From Bactrocera neohumeralis (taxonomy: Eukaryota; Arthropoda; Insecta; Diptera; Tephritidae), in NCBI RefSeq assembly GCF_024586455.1, contig NC_065920.1:53249109-53313108 (forward strand): DNA of 64,000 bases. Reading direction: 5' to 3'. Every line of letters begins with the position of its first letter. Position 1 is the stretch's first letter. A program made the position numbers and the translations under genes. The notes beneath the pieces were generated by a model. That model worked only from the letters and a program-made list of their open reading frames with translations. It had not been told where the DNA came from and did not search any database. This document shows, in pieces, positions 1 to 11,801 of this stretch.

Positions 1-649
1 TTTTGTATATAATTTTCTATGTTTATGTATATATGTATATATACATATGTAAATATGTATAAAATTGCTAAAAGCTCCCACATCACTGTGATGTTTATCA
101 ACATAAATAAATTTACATGCCATTATATGGCAACACATGCGTGGCTATAGTCACACCATAAACCATTATGTATATGAGCTCAAACCACCATAGTAATGAA
201 TCGATATTATCATGCACTAAAATATGAAAGCTCAGCATATAAACTGAAATTGTACTTTTAATGCCGACTGTTGAATGCAGTCATTAAAATGTCATATACA
301 AATTACTGTATATTGTATGATACTCATCCGCTTTTGTTTGTGTTCACATAAATATTATAAAAGCTTTCGTCCTTTATGAATCCAATGACGGTAGTTAATG
401 TATATTATGGCATATAAGGCAGTATGAATTTTGATTTATAGCTCATAAAATATGATATATGGTTCAGTTTTAATAAAACTTTAATTTTATAAGCTTTCAG
501 TACATGAGCTTTCATAAAATTTTTTCAACATTTTTTGAGAAACATTTAGTATCGTTTATGAAAATATTACGTAAATTTCAGTAGCAGTTTTCTTAATAAT
601 TTGAAAATATTATATGTACAAGACCTTTCACTACTAATACATTAAAAGC
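1..649. other. AT-rich stretch without a gene
   Basis: No credible coding frame. The first 60 bases are a TATG/TATA microsatellite-like run. Scattered GCTTTCA/GAAAGCT words from about 228 onward resemble those of the degenerate repeat that follows and may be its decayed edge. Confidence 0.5.
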
Positions 650-2035
650 TTTTACAGTATACGAGCACGTGCCGATTAGTAGGTGAGCATTATGTTCTTG
701 CATCCATACGTATATTTTTTTTAATTCTGTTTCTCAATTTATCATTAATTTTATTAATAGACCTTCCAAATTTTCCGCTAGTTAGTCAGTTAGTAGCTTT
801 CATCTAAAAAACTTTGAACTATTTAATATTGTTAGCTATGCTTTTAAAAACGATGAAATTCCCAGCAATAAAAGCACTTGCTAATGGAGCTTTCGTGGTA
901 ATACAAAATTTGATTATTAAAAGATATTGAAAGTTCTTGCTGTCAGAGCTTTTGAGCTTTCACAAAAGTATAACGCTACATTTTTGGATATAAAAATTGT
1001 TTGCCACCGAATGCTTTCACAGAAATAGACGAAAGCCCAGCTTTCATTCAATTCAAGTTGTTTGAAAAAGTTAACTTTTATAGAAAAGCTTTCAGTAAAT
1101 ATTGCTAGATAAAATTTTCGAAAAGAGAAGTGCATTTCCAATTATAAAAGCTTACAAAAGCACTTGCTAACAGAGCTTTTGAGTTAAAGCAAAATATGAT
1201 TGTTAAAAGTTAGTGAAAGTACTTGCGTTCAGGGCTTTCGAACTTGCATTAAATGCCAAATTATTATTACCTGCTTTTAACAATAACGATTATTTTAAAC
1301 GGAAAAATTTCACAAAAATAGACAAAAGTTCTGCTATTTTAAGACCACTAATTTATGCTTTGTAAAAAATTAATCAAGGCCTGAAAGCTTTTCAAAGCAT
1401 TTATGATTCCCTAACAGAGCTCTGAATTAATATTGCTAGAATAAACAAGTTAGAAAAAAGAGGTTAATTTCGAATTATGAAAGCTTATGAAAACACTTGC
1501 TCTCAGAGATGTGGAACTTATATGAAATTTGAGGGTTAAAAATTTATGAAATCATTTGCTAAACGAGCTTTTACAAAATATTTACTGGACTAAATTTTTG
1601 GAAATTACAATTAGTTAACACCAAAAGCTTTCAGAAAAGCAGACGAAAACTTAGCTTTAGGCCTGAAAGTTTTCCAAACCATTTGTGGTTTTCTAAAAGA
1701 GCTTTTAATTCGTATTGTTATATTGGCTTTCACAAAGCAATGCCAGTTTCTAATCATGAAAGCTAATAAAAACACAATCTACCAGAGCTAGAAGCTAATA
1801 CAAAATTGTATTATCTAAAAACTCAAAACTTTGCTAACTTTTCAACCTTTCAAAAAACTTTACAATTATTATTGCTTTATTTAATCAAAATTATTTGAAA
1901 CCGAGAGCTTTACCAAATTTTTTTTCTGTATTGATTACTACCCAATATCTTTGAACGTCACAATAATTTAAAACCGAAAGCTTTCACAAAAGTAAATGAA
2001 AGCTCAGCTATTTTCTAAAATTTCGAATTGGCTTT
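650..2035. repeat. Degenerate tandem repeat, period about 280-350 bp
   Basis: Several word sets recur in the same order. An 'AAAGCACTTGCTAA'-like word is at 871, 1157, 1491 and (decayed) 1771. A 'CACAAAAATAGACGAAAG'-like word followed by an 'AGCTTT'-like word is at about 1015, 1310, 1632 and 1986. GAGCTTT/GCTTTCA words fill the spaces between. The spacings of 280-355 bp suggest four or more badly decayed units. I do not recognise the family. The short ORF at 917-1141 (minus) lies inside this repeat and looks fortuitous. Confidence 0.55.
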
Positions 2036-2347
2036 AAATCTACAGCTGTCAGCTGGGCTGCTTCTATTATTAGCGAGAATGCCGGCTTAAGCGTCAGTTA
2101 TTATAAAATAATGCATTTGCATATCTAAAAATAAAACCATCAAGCGGCAAATGCATGCATGCGGCGTAGTCACAAACACTTATAAATTGCGATTGCATAT
2201 AATTTTCTCCTGCCATTGGCCAGCTACGCAACGCATTTTATTTTATTCAATTACGCCACACAATCGATTATGATGATTTTAATATGCTCAGTCGCGCGTC
2301 ATGCTGTCATTAACAAGCCACCTGGCTACCGACCAGTGAATTATAAA
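2036..2347. other. Non-coding, no feature recognised
   Basis: Less AT-rich than its flanks, with no ORF and no repeat I recognise. Confidence 0.4.
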
Positions 2348-3213
2348 AACAAGAAAAATCATTAACTGCGGCTACATCGAAGTTACATATCCTTTACAGG
2401 TGCGTTGCTTTAAGCATTAACAGGTTTAAAGTGGTTATTGGCTTGAGTTTGATAGACCAGTTTGTATGGCAACTATATGCTATAGTGATCCGATATGAAA
2501 ATGCTTTCAGAGATTGTCATATTACCTTGGACAAAAATATATGCCAAATATATATAATATATAGATATAAATATAAAGATATCTTGTGAAATATAAAAGA
2601 TTTTTATATAAGACATTAATTTTGGTAATCAGTTCGTATGGCAGCTATACGCTATAATAGTCAGATCTTAACAATTTTAGGGGATATTGTAGGGTTGTCT
2701 TGGACAATCATCCATACACGATTACATGAAGATATCTTGTCGAATATAAAAGTTTTCCGTACAAGGACTTGAGTTTGATAGACCAGTTTGTATGGCAACT
2801 ATATGCTATAGTGATCCGATATGAAAAATATTTTCAGAGATTATATTCTTATCTTGTACAATGATCTATGCAAAATTTTGGGAAGATATCTTGTAAAATA
2901 TAAAAGTTTTCCATACAAAGACTTGATTTTCATTCAACAGTTCGTATGACAGCTATATGCTATAGTGGTCCAATATCGTCAATTTCAACAAGTGAGAAGC
3001 TACTTAAAGCAAAAAGGAAGTTTGCAAAATTTCAGATCGATATCTCAAAAACTGAGTGACTAGTTCGAGTATATATAGATGGAAGGACAGAAGCACACGA
3101 CTAAATCAACTCAGCTCATCACGCTGATCATTTATGTACAAATATATACTTTGTAGGACTACCGAGCTACCATGGATGACAATATTAAGTTTGTCATCCT
3201 GTGTAGGGTATCA
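2348..3213 (-). mobile_element. DINE-1-like (Helentron-related) element, family A, minus orientation
   Basis: Read on the minus strand, it opens with a decayed 'ATACCCT...' start near 3213. The usual ACCCTATAAAG block is recognisable only in decayed form, near 3150. It closes near 2348 with a decayed copy of the family's 3' hairpin (CTTCGG..CCGAAG) followed by a T-rich end. Between these lie four tandem units marked by 'CTATATGCTATAG'-like words near 2470, 2642, 2796 and 2950. The spacings are 172, 154 and 154 bp; the longer one contains an ATAT expansion. The family is non-autonomous and carries no ORF. The assignment to DINE-1/INE-1 comes from remembered resemblance of the 5' block and the hairpin end. 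Confidence 0.75.
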
Positions 3214-4620
3214 TTATTTATTGTTTGCTTGCTATTAAGTGCGTGTAAATGCCTGTAACGCTGCTACAATTTCCATTAACTGATATGTTTGTATATACAA
3301 GACATACATATATACTTTAAGATACATAAATATACAAATATATGATATATATACACATATACGTACCTAAATAAACATTTATTTTGCCTCAATCAAACAA
3401 AAAAAGCGTGTTCGTACGCCTAAAAGTGTGCTATCGCATTTTCTCGCGTTCGCTTACCCGCCTTTTTTCCCTCTTCCTCGCACTTTTTCTTTACTTGCCT
3501 TGCTTACCTTGTCGCCACTTGACTTTGCATGTCGTGTTTGCTTGCTTTTTTCTGGCATTTTTTTCGCCCATTTCTTTGCTTGTTGTTGTGCTTTATTTTT
3601 ATTTTTTATTAACTGCTTTTTATTCGTTCGACATTTGCTTTGACGTCTGCATTTATATTACATTGTGGTTACGACATTTAGCGTTTTTGCATTTAAGCAC
3701 CTTTTCATATTCTATACACCAGTGAGTTTCGCTTTTGCATTGAGCTTTTACACTTTCGTTGCTTGCGTGTTTGGCACACAGTACCAGCGTATGCCAGTGC
3801 CCCAGTGGCGCTTAAATGGCGTCAGTGGCTCAGCTGTACGGTTTTTTTTTTAGTTTCGTTTTGCTTTTCCTTTGCTAAGTTTTGCCCATTCACTTGCGCC
3901 GAATTCTGGCATTTGAGGTCAAAAACAATCGATTTTCATATGTGGGTTTGGCCACCAAGCGACACACACATACACATATACTTTTAAATATTTGTAGCGC
4001 TACTCTTTCCTGCTTCTAGTTTCATTTTGAACACGTGCTTGGCGCTTCACGCCTTGCCTGGCGTCGCGACGTGCTCATTGCAGTCTACAACAATAACAAT
4101 ACAGAAGCTTTTGTTTTCCTTTTCATTATATTCTTGCTTTTGTGTCGGTCGCGTCTTAAATCGTCGTAAAATTTGGAATATTTTTGCTTTGTTAATTGTG
4201 CAATTTTATTGTTGTTGTTAACCTATTTTATTAAATAACTGAAATTTTTGTGGTGTAAGGCAGAATTATGTGTGTGTCTCTCAATTGCATTTGTATTTAA
4301 TCTAAGTCAGTTATAATTATTTTCCATTAATAGCTATTATGGTGTATGTAAAGTAGTCTGGTGACCACGAAACAGCATATCAGTTAGTTGAACTACTAGT
4401 ATCTCTGGAGTTAGAAGTTAGACCATGAGTACTCAGCTGCTTTCATAACCAACCTATTAAGAGCTAAGTAATAGGTAACTCCGATATAACAGATCTTGAG
4501 CTATATTTTATACTTGGTTTTGTAAAGCCAATGCACACCGATTTGTTATTCGGTGAAATCCAAAATATATTTAAGGAAATTAGAGTTTGCCTGGAGGATA
4601 CCAATCAAATGACATCCTCG
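3214..4620. other. Gene-free stretch with T-rich strand
   Basis: Positions 3290-3370 are a TATA/CATA microsatellite. From 3384 to 4220 the plus strand is T- and C-rich and gives overlapping ORFs of 60-113 residues in several frames, all dominated by Phe/Leu/Cys/Ser. That is what a pyrimidine-biased strand produces. I see no splice structure or known domain, so I do not call a gene. Nothing is recognised from 4260 to 4620. Confidence 0.5.
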
Positions 4621-4902
4621 AAAGGTTGTCTAAAGTCTTCCTCAGACTATGACTTATCTTTCGCCAATTTCTGTGCTTTATTTGCTTCATTAGAAGAGTT
4701 CATATATTATAGTAGGACGATTGCTTATACGTTGAGATCCGAATATAAACTTTGAGGACATTTAGGCAAAAGCAAATGAAAGCAAATCCCAAGATAATAG
4801 AAATTAGCACCTTTTCAAATTAAAAAAAAAATACCCGATTGCTCTTACTGTCTTGATTTTTCGCCATATATTTCAAAAAGTTATTGATTAATCAGTTCGT
4901 TC

Positions 4903-5990
4903 TTCTTCTTTAATGGCGTAGATACCGCATACGCGGTTACAGCCGAGTTTACAACAGCGTATCGCTTTTCCTTTTCGTTGTTTGGTGCCAATTGAAGAAT
5001 CCAAGCGAAGCTAGGTTCTTCTCCATTTGGTCTTTCCAACGGAGTGGAGGTCTTCATCTTCCTCTGCTTCCCACGGCGGGTGCTGCGTCAAATACTCTCA
5101 CAGCTGGACTGTTTTCATACATTCGAACGACATGACCTAACCAGTGTAGCCGCTGTCTCTTAATTCGCTGAACTATGTCCATGTCGTAGGTATTCACCGT
5201 TGCCAATGTGCAAAGACATCATAAATCTTCCGCAGAACCGTTTTCTCGAAAACTGGTAACATCGACTCAGCAGATGTTGTCATCGTACATGGGATGATGA
5301 TTTACTTGTAGAATTTGCTCTTTGTTTATTGAGAAGGGGCTTTACTTCTCAATTGCCTACTCAGTCCGAAGTAGCACCTGTTGGCAAGATTTAATCTGCG
5401 TTGGATTTCCAGGCTGACACTGTTTTTGGTGTAAATCTGGACTAAGATGGACGAAACTATGACTGTCAACAGTGAATGGCTGTCAATAGTGACGTGGGAG
5501 CTAAGTCGCGAATGTGACGACTATTTGTTTGAAGACGGGAAACATTTCGTCTTGTCCTCGTTCACTACCAGACACATTTTCTTCGGTTCTTTATCCAACC
5601 TCAAGAAGCTAACGACGCGGTTCTTATGGCCAATGATATCGAAGCCATCGGCGTACGGCAGCAGTTGTACACTGTTGTAGAGTGTCCTCTATTCAGATCT
5701 AAAGCTCGAATTATTTTTCCAGAAGGATTCGTACGATACCAAGACGTCTTGTCTGAAACCTCGTTTGCTATCGAAGGGCTAGGAGAGGTCCTTCCAAATT
5801 CTGGCGAAGGTTTTGGTATTGCTTAACGTCACTTAGCACAGCCGTATTAGTTTTGCGGATATGCCAAATTCAGACATAACAGCAGATAGGAAGCTCGTGC
5901 TGTCAAAAGCAGCTTTGGAATCTTCGAAGAGGTGGTGTATGTCGATCTTCCTTCCACGGGTCTTTCTCGCTCGATTTCTGCTTCCTTGCG
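4903..5990 (-). pseudogene. RTE-like non-LTR retrotransposon, RT to 3' end, decayed
   Basis: Read on the minus strand, this encodes a broken reverse-transcriptase C-terminal half. Recognisable parts are an 'AAFDST' block near 5930, a 'FGISAKL.RLC' block near 5880, decayed palm sequence, the NLANRCYFG-like block near 5380 and the terminal 'RWLGHV' and 'LRWK' region near 5150-5040. The 3' end is a GAA-repeat tail, seen as CTTCTTCTTC at 4905. Frameshifts and stops are frequent. The same element in better shape is at 15132-16760 and 35952-36538. The RTE clade is my best guess from the RWLGHVVRM C-terminal motif and the short-repeat tail. Confidence 0.75.
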
Positions 5991-6317
5991 AATTCCAGCC
6001 AAACGAAATCCGAGTAATACCTGAGCTTCAGAACATGCTGTTTCATTGCTTATAGTTTTAAACCAGACAATTTTGCAGATAAATCGAAAGCATTTGTTGA
6101 TGAATGCTTGGAATCTTTAAATGTTGATACGCTTATACGATTTCATCCATCCAATAGATATTCTGGGCTTTGTACTTTTGTTTCTAATGCTCAAGGCCTT
6201 CCTGTTTGCAATGTGTATCTCACGTCCGAACGTTGTTATGGATAGTTGAAAAATATTTGGATCTTTGATGACATCCACGTTTTCAGGTAATCACAGAAAG
6301 ATTTCTAGAAAAACACT

Positions 6318-6549
6318 TCTTCTTCTTCTTCTTTTGGCGTAGACACCGCTTACGCGATTATAGCCGAGTTAACCACAGCGCGCCAGTCGCTTCTTCTTTT
6401 CGCTACGTGGCGCCAATTGGATATTCCAAGCGTAGCCAGGTCCTTCTCCACCTGGTCCTTCCAACGGAGTGGAGGTCTTCCTCTTCCTCTGCTTCCCCCG
6501 GCGAATACTTTCAGAGCTGGAGTGTTTTCATCCATTCGGACAACAGAAG
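6318..6549 (-). mobile_element. 5'-truncated RTE-like 3' end with target-site duplication
   Basis: About 230 bp of the RTE 3' end on the minus strand: the MDENTPALKVF block, GRGRPPLRWKDQVEKDL, ISNWRHV and the VVNSAI C-terminus, then a (GAA)n tail. The direct repeat CTAGAAAAACACT flanks it at 6305-6317 and 6550-6562. This is the expected mark of target-primed reverse transcription. The same insertion is present in the second copy at 11173-11373, so it predates the split of the two copies. Confidence 0.85.
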
Positions 6550-6972
6550 CTAGAAAAACACTAATTGAGTTATATATAGGCGTAACCGAAAATTTTCAAT
6601 GTCAGTTATAGAGTCGTTGAAGATCTAGGAAGGAGTTAGGAACTTTCGTTTTGCAAAACTTTCTCATAATATTATTTCTAGAAGTAAGTATCTCCGATTC
6701 TTAAGAGCATTATAGCCTTACGTTTAAACGTTCTTGTGTATTATGACAGTAAAAGGGCATAATGATACCAAGGGTCCTAGTTCTTGATTAGAAACCAATT
6801 TCTTCCCAATCATTTTAGAAATCAGGACAAACTTTGTGTGTTTGGAGCCTAACAAGGGCTGGAGAGCTTATATTCTAGAGGAACTAAGCAAACTTTTTCC
6901 TTATACCACGAAGTCGACATGCTTTATAACTACTGATCCTTTTTGATCTATCATATCTCCTTGAATTTCCAG

Positions 6973-7845
6973 CAATTGCGCCACAAGTATCTAGGCAAGC
7001 CTTAAGTAAGCACCTTTCATCTTTCAATTTCAGATAATCTCTTAAAGGAAATTGTAGCACCCTAAATAATGCGTTCGAATTAATAAGAAACTATATTTTC
7101 ACGTATAACACAATTCTTTATTATCGTCTTCAAAATAGGCTCCTGAGCCTATACAAACCAAACCATACCAATGTTTAATCAATTTTCCATGCACTTGTTG
7201 TAAACCTCGGCTTGGATGGACTTGTGCCTTCGCGCACGTCTGAATCGTCACCAAAAATGATGTGTCTTCGAATCGTTGTCAAGAATACATTTCATATGCA
7301 AGTTTCACTGAGGTTGTTTTTGAAAAAGATTCTGGTCTTTAGTACTAGTATATCATTGTTAGGCTTCATACCTAAAATGTGTTGGATCGATCTAGAAAAG
7401 AAGTTACGATATTCTTCTATCTCCCCGATTCCAGCACGATAATTTGTAAGCCCTGTTCCTTTAACTTTTTGTTTGTTTTCGTTATTAGGTCTAAAACTCG
7501 TCAAAACACTTCTGCAACATTGTCAATGAAACACTGTGATTCCATTGGAAACACAAAATTTCAAGTCTTTGAGATATACCTACATATATAGACCAGATTC
7601 ACCATAAGTATGGAGTGTTTTCCTGTTGCAAAATTACCTTAAGTTTCGCGCTGGGCTTTTCTCACTGAACGATAAATTTTTGGAAGAAGCTCTTCACATA
7701 AGCAATGCTTAGAAAAGAACGAAACCAAAAAAGAGTGAAAATCACCTACTAAACTCACTAGGCTACAGAATTTGCTCCCTTGAATGCGTGTCTTTTAGTT
7801 CTGGAATGCGTTAATACCTTACTTGCTCAAAATCATCACAATTTA
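6973..7845. other. Segment unique to copy A
   Basis: Copies A and B are collinear up to 'AATTTCCAGCAAT' (about 6972/11801) and again from 'ATCTGCA.ATTCATTAAACG' (about 7846/13682). Between those points copy A has these roughly 870 bp, including a mariner relic, while copy B has an I-like retrotransposon instead. Nothing is recognised in 7601-7845. Confidence 0.7.
7030..7600 (-). pseudogene. Mariner-type transposase relic, internally deleted
   Basis: On the minus strand the N-terminal part carries an HTH-like remnant with 'SIQHILGMK' (the QHILVNVLGMK motif of irritans-like mariners). It then jumps to a C-terminal remnant 'HWYGLVCIGSGAYFEDDN', so most of the catalytic core is missing. Several stops and frameshifts are present. 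The 'CACAAAATTTCAAG' edge near 7550 also occurs at the mariner relic at 60960-61385. The element cannot be active. Confidence 0.65.
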
Positions 7846-8762
7846 TCTGCAAATTCATTAAACGTTAACCATACTACTGTCTACACTAAATCCTGCCAGA
7901 TTCCGTTCATTATAAACATTTAAACCATATTTCCACATATCCATAATCATAACCCAATCACCACTAACCAAAGCTGTTCCAGTACTCGCATAATATTAGA
8001 ACTGCATTAACCATTTACTTGCCAGCAAGTAACATTATAATTTAGTACTACTTAGTGGATTAACAATTTAATAATGCTCCTAGCTTGCTCTGCACCAACC
8101 GCAGGCGCAAAGTATACTAAGGCAAAAAGAGAAATCTATGAATACAACATTTACATAGTAAACCTGACCTGACTTTCTAAGTCGTCTGTGTCGGCTGTCA
8201 TTTGCATGACTGTCGTTTACTCTGGACGCTTTTAAATTGAGCAAAGCTTCCTCGGTAATGGAAACAGGCGTTTGTATAACTGTCTGTTTAGCAACGGCGG
8301 CGGAGCGGCAACATGAAATCACCCAACATAATGGTCAGCTATCAGTCCGAGCAGAAACTAATTACGTTAGTCACGAAAACGACAAATTAACTACAATTTA
8401 CATGCACACAAATACATAAAGACTGTAACTATATGTGTATGTACTTCTCCTTTTAGTGTTTGACTTAATTTTGTATGTTTGTTTTTGTTTGTAGAGTTGT
8501 GGTAATTGCAGTTAGTGGACAGTGTAGGTCGAGGAGTATAGTTTGGTGATGTTATTTGGTGCACTTTAGATGGCACTTCTAGTTCAAATATAATTTACGT
8601 GTGTCTACTTTTTGTCTTAAAAACGAATGAAATAGAGGAATAATCATTTAAAGCTCCAACTTTCATGGACTAATGTTTTTTATGGCAGCTCTCAAACTGT
8701 CCATAATATATGTAGTTGCAGAAGCTACATATGGTAATATTTTCAGCTACTTGCGTTAGTGG
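7846..8762. repeat. Duplicated segment, copy A part 2 (pairs with 13682-14604)
   Basis: Near-identical to 13682-14604. It stops at the N run, while its partner continues without a break. It contains small mirror-image ORFs (8080-8322 minus, 14-kb counterpart 13918-14160) that are conserved only because the DNA is duplicated. No domain is recognised. Confidence 0.9.
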
Positions 8763-8862
8763 NNNNNNNNNNNNNNNNNNNNNNNNNNNNNNNNNNNNNN
8801 NNNNNNNNNNNNNNNNNNNNNNNNNNNNNNNNNNNNNNNNNNNNNNNNNNNNNNNNNNNNNN
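8763..8862. other. Assembly gap of exactly 100 N
   Basis: A run of 100 N, the usual placeholder for a gap of unknown size between contigs. Any reading frame running across it is artificial. Confidence 0.99.
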
Positions 8863-9285
8863 CCTAGTTACCAAGTCCATTCGGATAAGTTAGAGTCTGT
8901 TCAAAAACAATTTTTACTTTTTGCCTTAAATCATTTGCATTGGGATTCCAGTTTAAATCTTCCCCCTTACATTAACCGTTTAAAACTTATAAATCTCCCT
9001 ACACTCGCTAGTCGTAGGGAGATGCTTGGTATAATATTTCTTGTAAAACTCATGAATGGGTCAGTCTGCAGCCCATCTCTCTTATCTGATATTAATTTTA
9101 ACGTTCCCGCTCGCCCTACCAGGCAGTTTAGACCCTTACTTTTAAAATTTTCTAGAACAAATTTTGAGTTAAACGAACCATTCCGCCGTATATGTCATGA
9201 TTTCAATTTTCATTCCGGCACATTTGATCTAACAGACTCACTCTTTGCCATTAAAAAAATTATTTTATCTACTCTTAACAAGTAA
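8863..9285 (+). pseudogene. Jockey/CR1-like non-LTR reverse transcriptase, C-terminal end
   Basis: The 140 residues after the gap match the C-terminal, non-catalytic tail typical of insect jockey/CR1-group polymerases. There is an 'ESVQKQFLLFAL' helix, then 'LPPYINRLKLINLPTLASRR', 'FLVKLMNG' and a final 'NEPFRRICHDFN' stretch. The frame is open to the stop at 9283. The catalytic domain, if it exists, lies in the gap, so the element may be either truncated or simply cut by the assembly. Confidence 0.7.
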
Positions 9286-9485
9286 CATTTAAAAATTATA
9301 AACTTTAATCTAATTCTTAATTTCGGCTGTTGAAATTTTTGTTTCTGTAGCTGAGCAGCTTAAGATCGCAACACTTAAAACTCTCTTGCCTTTTATGACT
9401 CGGCTAATTCCACTCGTTCGCGGTTTGCGCCCCTCGCGTCGGTTGGGCGGGAGGAGGGTAATCGTTGGGTATTATTATTATTATT
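9286..9485 (+). mobile_element. 3' UTR and (ATT)n tail of the jockey/CR1-like element
   Basis: About 180 bp of non-coding sequence follow the stop and end in a short ATT-repeat tail at about 9467-9485. This abuts the exact start of duplicated copy B. The position therefore marks an insertion in copy B opposite position 4620 of copy A. Confidence 0.65.
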
Positions 9486-9767
9486 AAAAGGTTGTCTAAA
9501 GTCTTCCTCAGACTATGACTTATCTTCCGCCAATTTCTGTGCTTCATTTGCTCCATCACGAGAGTTTATATATTACAGTATGGCGAATGCTTATATGTTA
9601 AGATCCGAATATAAACTTTGAGGAAATTTACGCAAAAGCAAATGAAAGCAAATCCCAAGATAATAGAATTTAGCACCTTTTCAAATTTAAAAAAAAATAC
9701 CCGATTGCTCTTGCTGTCTTGATTTTTCGCCATATATTTCAAAAAGTTATTGATTAATCAATTCGTT

Positions 9768-10800
9768 CTTCTTCTTTAATGGCGTGGATACCGCTTACGC
9801 GGTTATAGCCGAGTTTACAGCAGCGCATTGATCTCCTGCTCGTTGTTTGGTGCCAATTGAAGAATCCAAGCGAAGCCAGGTCCTTGTCCATCTGGTTTTT
9901 CCAACGGAGTGGAGTTTTATATCTTCCTCTGCTTCCCACGGCGGGTGCTTCAAATACTCTCACAGCTGGACTGTTTTCATCCATTCCAACGACATGACCT
10001 AACCAGTGTAGCCGCTGTCTCTTAATTCGCTGAACTATGTCAATGTCGTCGGTATTCACCGTTGCCAATGTGCAAAGACATCATAAATCTTCCGCAGAAC
10101 CGTTTTCTCGAAAACTGGTAACATCGACTCAGCAGATGTTGTCATCGTACATTGGATGATGATTTACTTGTAGAATTTGCTCTTTGTTTATTGAGAAGGG
10201 GCTTTACTTCTCAATTGCCTACTCAGTCCGAAGTAGCACCTGTTGGCAAGATTTAATCTGCGTTGGATTTCCAGGCTGACACTGTTTTTGGTGTAAATCT
10301 GGACTAAGATGGACGAAACTATGACTGTCAACAGTGAATGGCTGTCAATAGTGACATGGGAGCTAAGTCGCAGCCACATTTTCTTCTTTCTTTATCCAAC
10401 CTCAAGAAGCTAACGACGCGGTTCTTATGGCCAATGATATCGAAGCCATCGGCGTACGCCAGCAGTTGTACACTGTTGTAGAGTGTCCTCTATTCAGATC
10501 TACAGCTCGAATTATTTTCTCCATAAGGCTTCGTACGATACCAAGACGTCTTGTCTGAAGCCTATTTTGCTATCGAAGGGCTAGGAGAGGTCCTTCCAAA
10601 TTCTGGCGAAGGTTTTGGTATTGCTTAACGTCACTTAGCACAGCCGTATTAGTTTTGCGGATATGCCAAATTCAGACATAACAGCAGAAAGGAAGCTCGT
10701 GCTGTCAAAAGCAGCTTTGGAATCTTCGAAGAGGTGGTGTATGTCGATCTTCCTTCCACGGGTCTTTCTCGCTCGATTTCTGCTTCCTTGCGAATTCCAG
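9768..10800 (-). pseudogene. RTE-like retrotransposon relic in copy B
   Basis: Counterpart of 4903-5990. One minus-strand frame, 10068 to 9754, keeps the C-terminal block: DIDIVQRIKRQRLHWLGHVV, then MDEN.PAVRVF, then PLRWKNQMDKDLASLG. Here the 'GGTGTAAATCT' region still reads as 'NLANRCYFGLSRQLRSKA' on the minus strand (10379-10188). A deletion of about 63 bp relative to copy A sits near 10375. The tail is CTTCTTCTTC at 9770. Confidence 0.75.
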
Positions 10801-11172
10801 CCAAACGAAATCCGAGTAATACCTGAGCTTAAGAACATTTTCTGCGCTTCATTTGCCTCAGTACGCGTTCATTTGTTAAAGGCCATGCTGTTTCATTGCT
10901 TATAGTTTTAAACCAGACAGTTCTGCAAATACAAATAAATCTAAAGCATTTTTTGATGAATGCTTGGAATCTTTAAATGTTGATACGCTTATACGATTTC
11001 ATCCATCCAATAGATATTCTGGGCTTTGTACTTTTGTTTCTAACGCTCAAGGCCTTCCTGTTTGCAATGTGTATCTCAAGTCCGAAAGTTGTTATGGATA
11101 GTTGAAAAATATTTGGATCTTTGATGACATCTACGTTTTCAGGTAATCACAGAAAGATTTCTAGAAAAACAC

Positions 11173-11373
11173 TTCTTCTTCTTCTTAATTGGCGTAGACA
11201 CCGCTTACGCGATTATAGCCGAGTTAACAACAGCGCGCCAGTCACTTCTTCTTTTTGCTACGTGGCGCCAATTGGATATTCCTTCCAACGGAGTGGAGGT
11301 CTTCCTCTTCCTCTGCTTCTCCCGGCGAATACTTTCAGAGCTGGAGTGTTTTCATCCATTCGGACAACAGAAG
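11173..11373 (-). mobile_element. Truncated RTE-like 3' end in copy B, same insertion site
   Basis: Same insertion as 6318-6549, flanked by CTAGAAAAACAC at 11161-11172 and 11374-11385. It lacks about 37 bp present in copy A, between two TTCC words (microhomology). Confidence 0.85.
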
Positions 11374-11801
11374 CTAGAAAAACACAAATTGAGTTATATA
11401 TAGGCGTAACCGAAGGCTTTCAATGTCAGTTATAGAGTCGTTGAAGATCTAGGAAGGAGCTAGGAACTTTCGTTTTGCAAAACTTTCTCATAATATTATT
11501 TCTAGAAGTAAGTATCTCCGATTCTTAAGAGCATTGCAGCCTTATGTTTAAACGCTCTTGTGTGTATTATGATAGTAAAAGGTCATAATGATACCAAGGG
11601 TCCTAGTTCTTGATTTGAAACTCATTTCTTCCCAATCATTTTAGAAATCAGGACAAACTTTGTGTGTTTGGAGCCTAACAAGGGCTGGAGAGCTTGTATT
11701 CTAGAGGCACTAAGCAAACTTTTTCCTTATACCACGAAGTCGACATGCTTTATAACTACTGATCCTTTTTAATCTATCATATCTCCTTGAATTTCCAGCA
11801 A

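Larger units (their letters stand above)
4621..6972. repeat. Duplicated segment, copy A part 1 (pairs with 9486-11801)
   Basis: This segment matches 9486-11801 base for base apart from scattered substitutions and a few indels. About 63 bp near 5510-5575 are missing from the other copy. About 37 bp near 6420-6457 are missing from the other copy. About 48 bp near 10840-10890 are present only in the other copy. It carries two minus-strand RTE-like fragments, both shared by the two copies. Confidence 0.9.
9486..11801. repeat. Duplicated segment, copy B part 1
   Basis: Partner of 4621-6972. It carries the same minus-strand RTE relic (9768 to about 10800) and the same truncated RTE tip (11173-11373). 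Confidence 0.9.

Noticed and set aside
3384..3987. Overlapping plus-strand ORFs up to 113 codons
   Set aside because: Phe/Leu/Cys-rich in all frames, as expected of a pyrimidine-rich strand; no domain and no splice structure.
8080..8322. 80-codon ORF conserved at 13918-14160
   Set aside because: Conservation follows from the duplicated (probably allelic) DNA; no domain, and the opposite strand is equally conserved.
8716..9285. 189-codon ORF spanning the N run
   Set aside because: The first part is joined to the retrotransposon C-terminus only through unknown bases.
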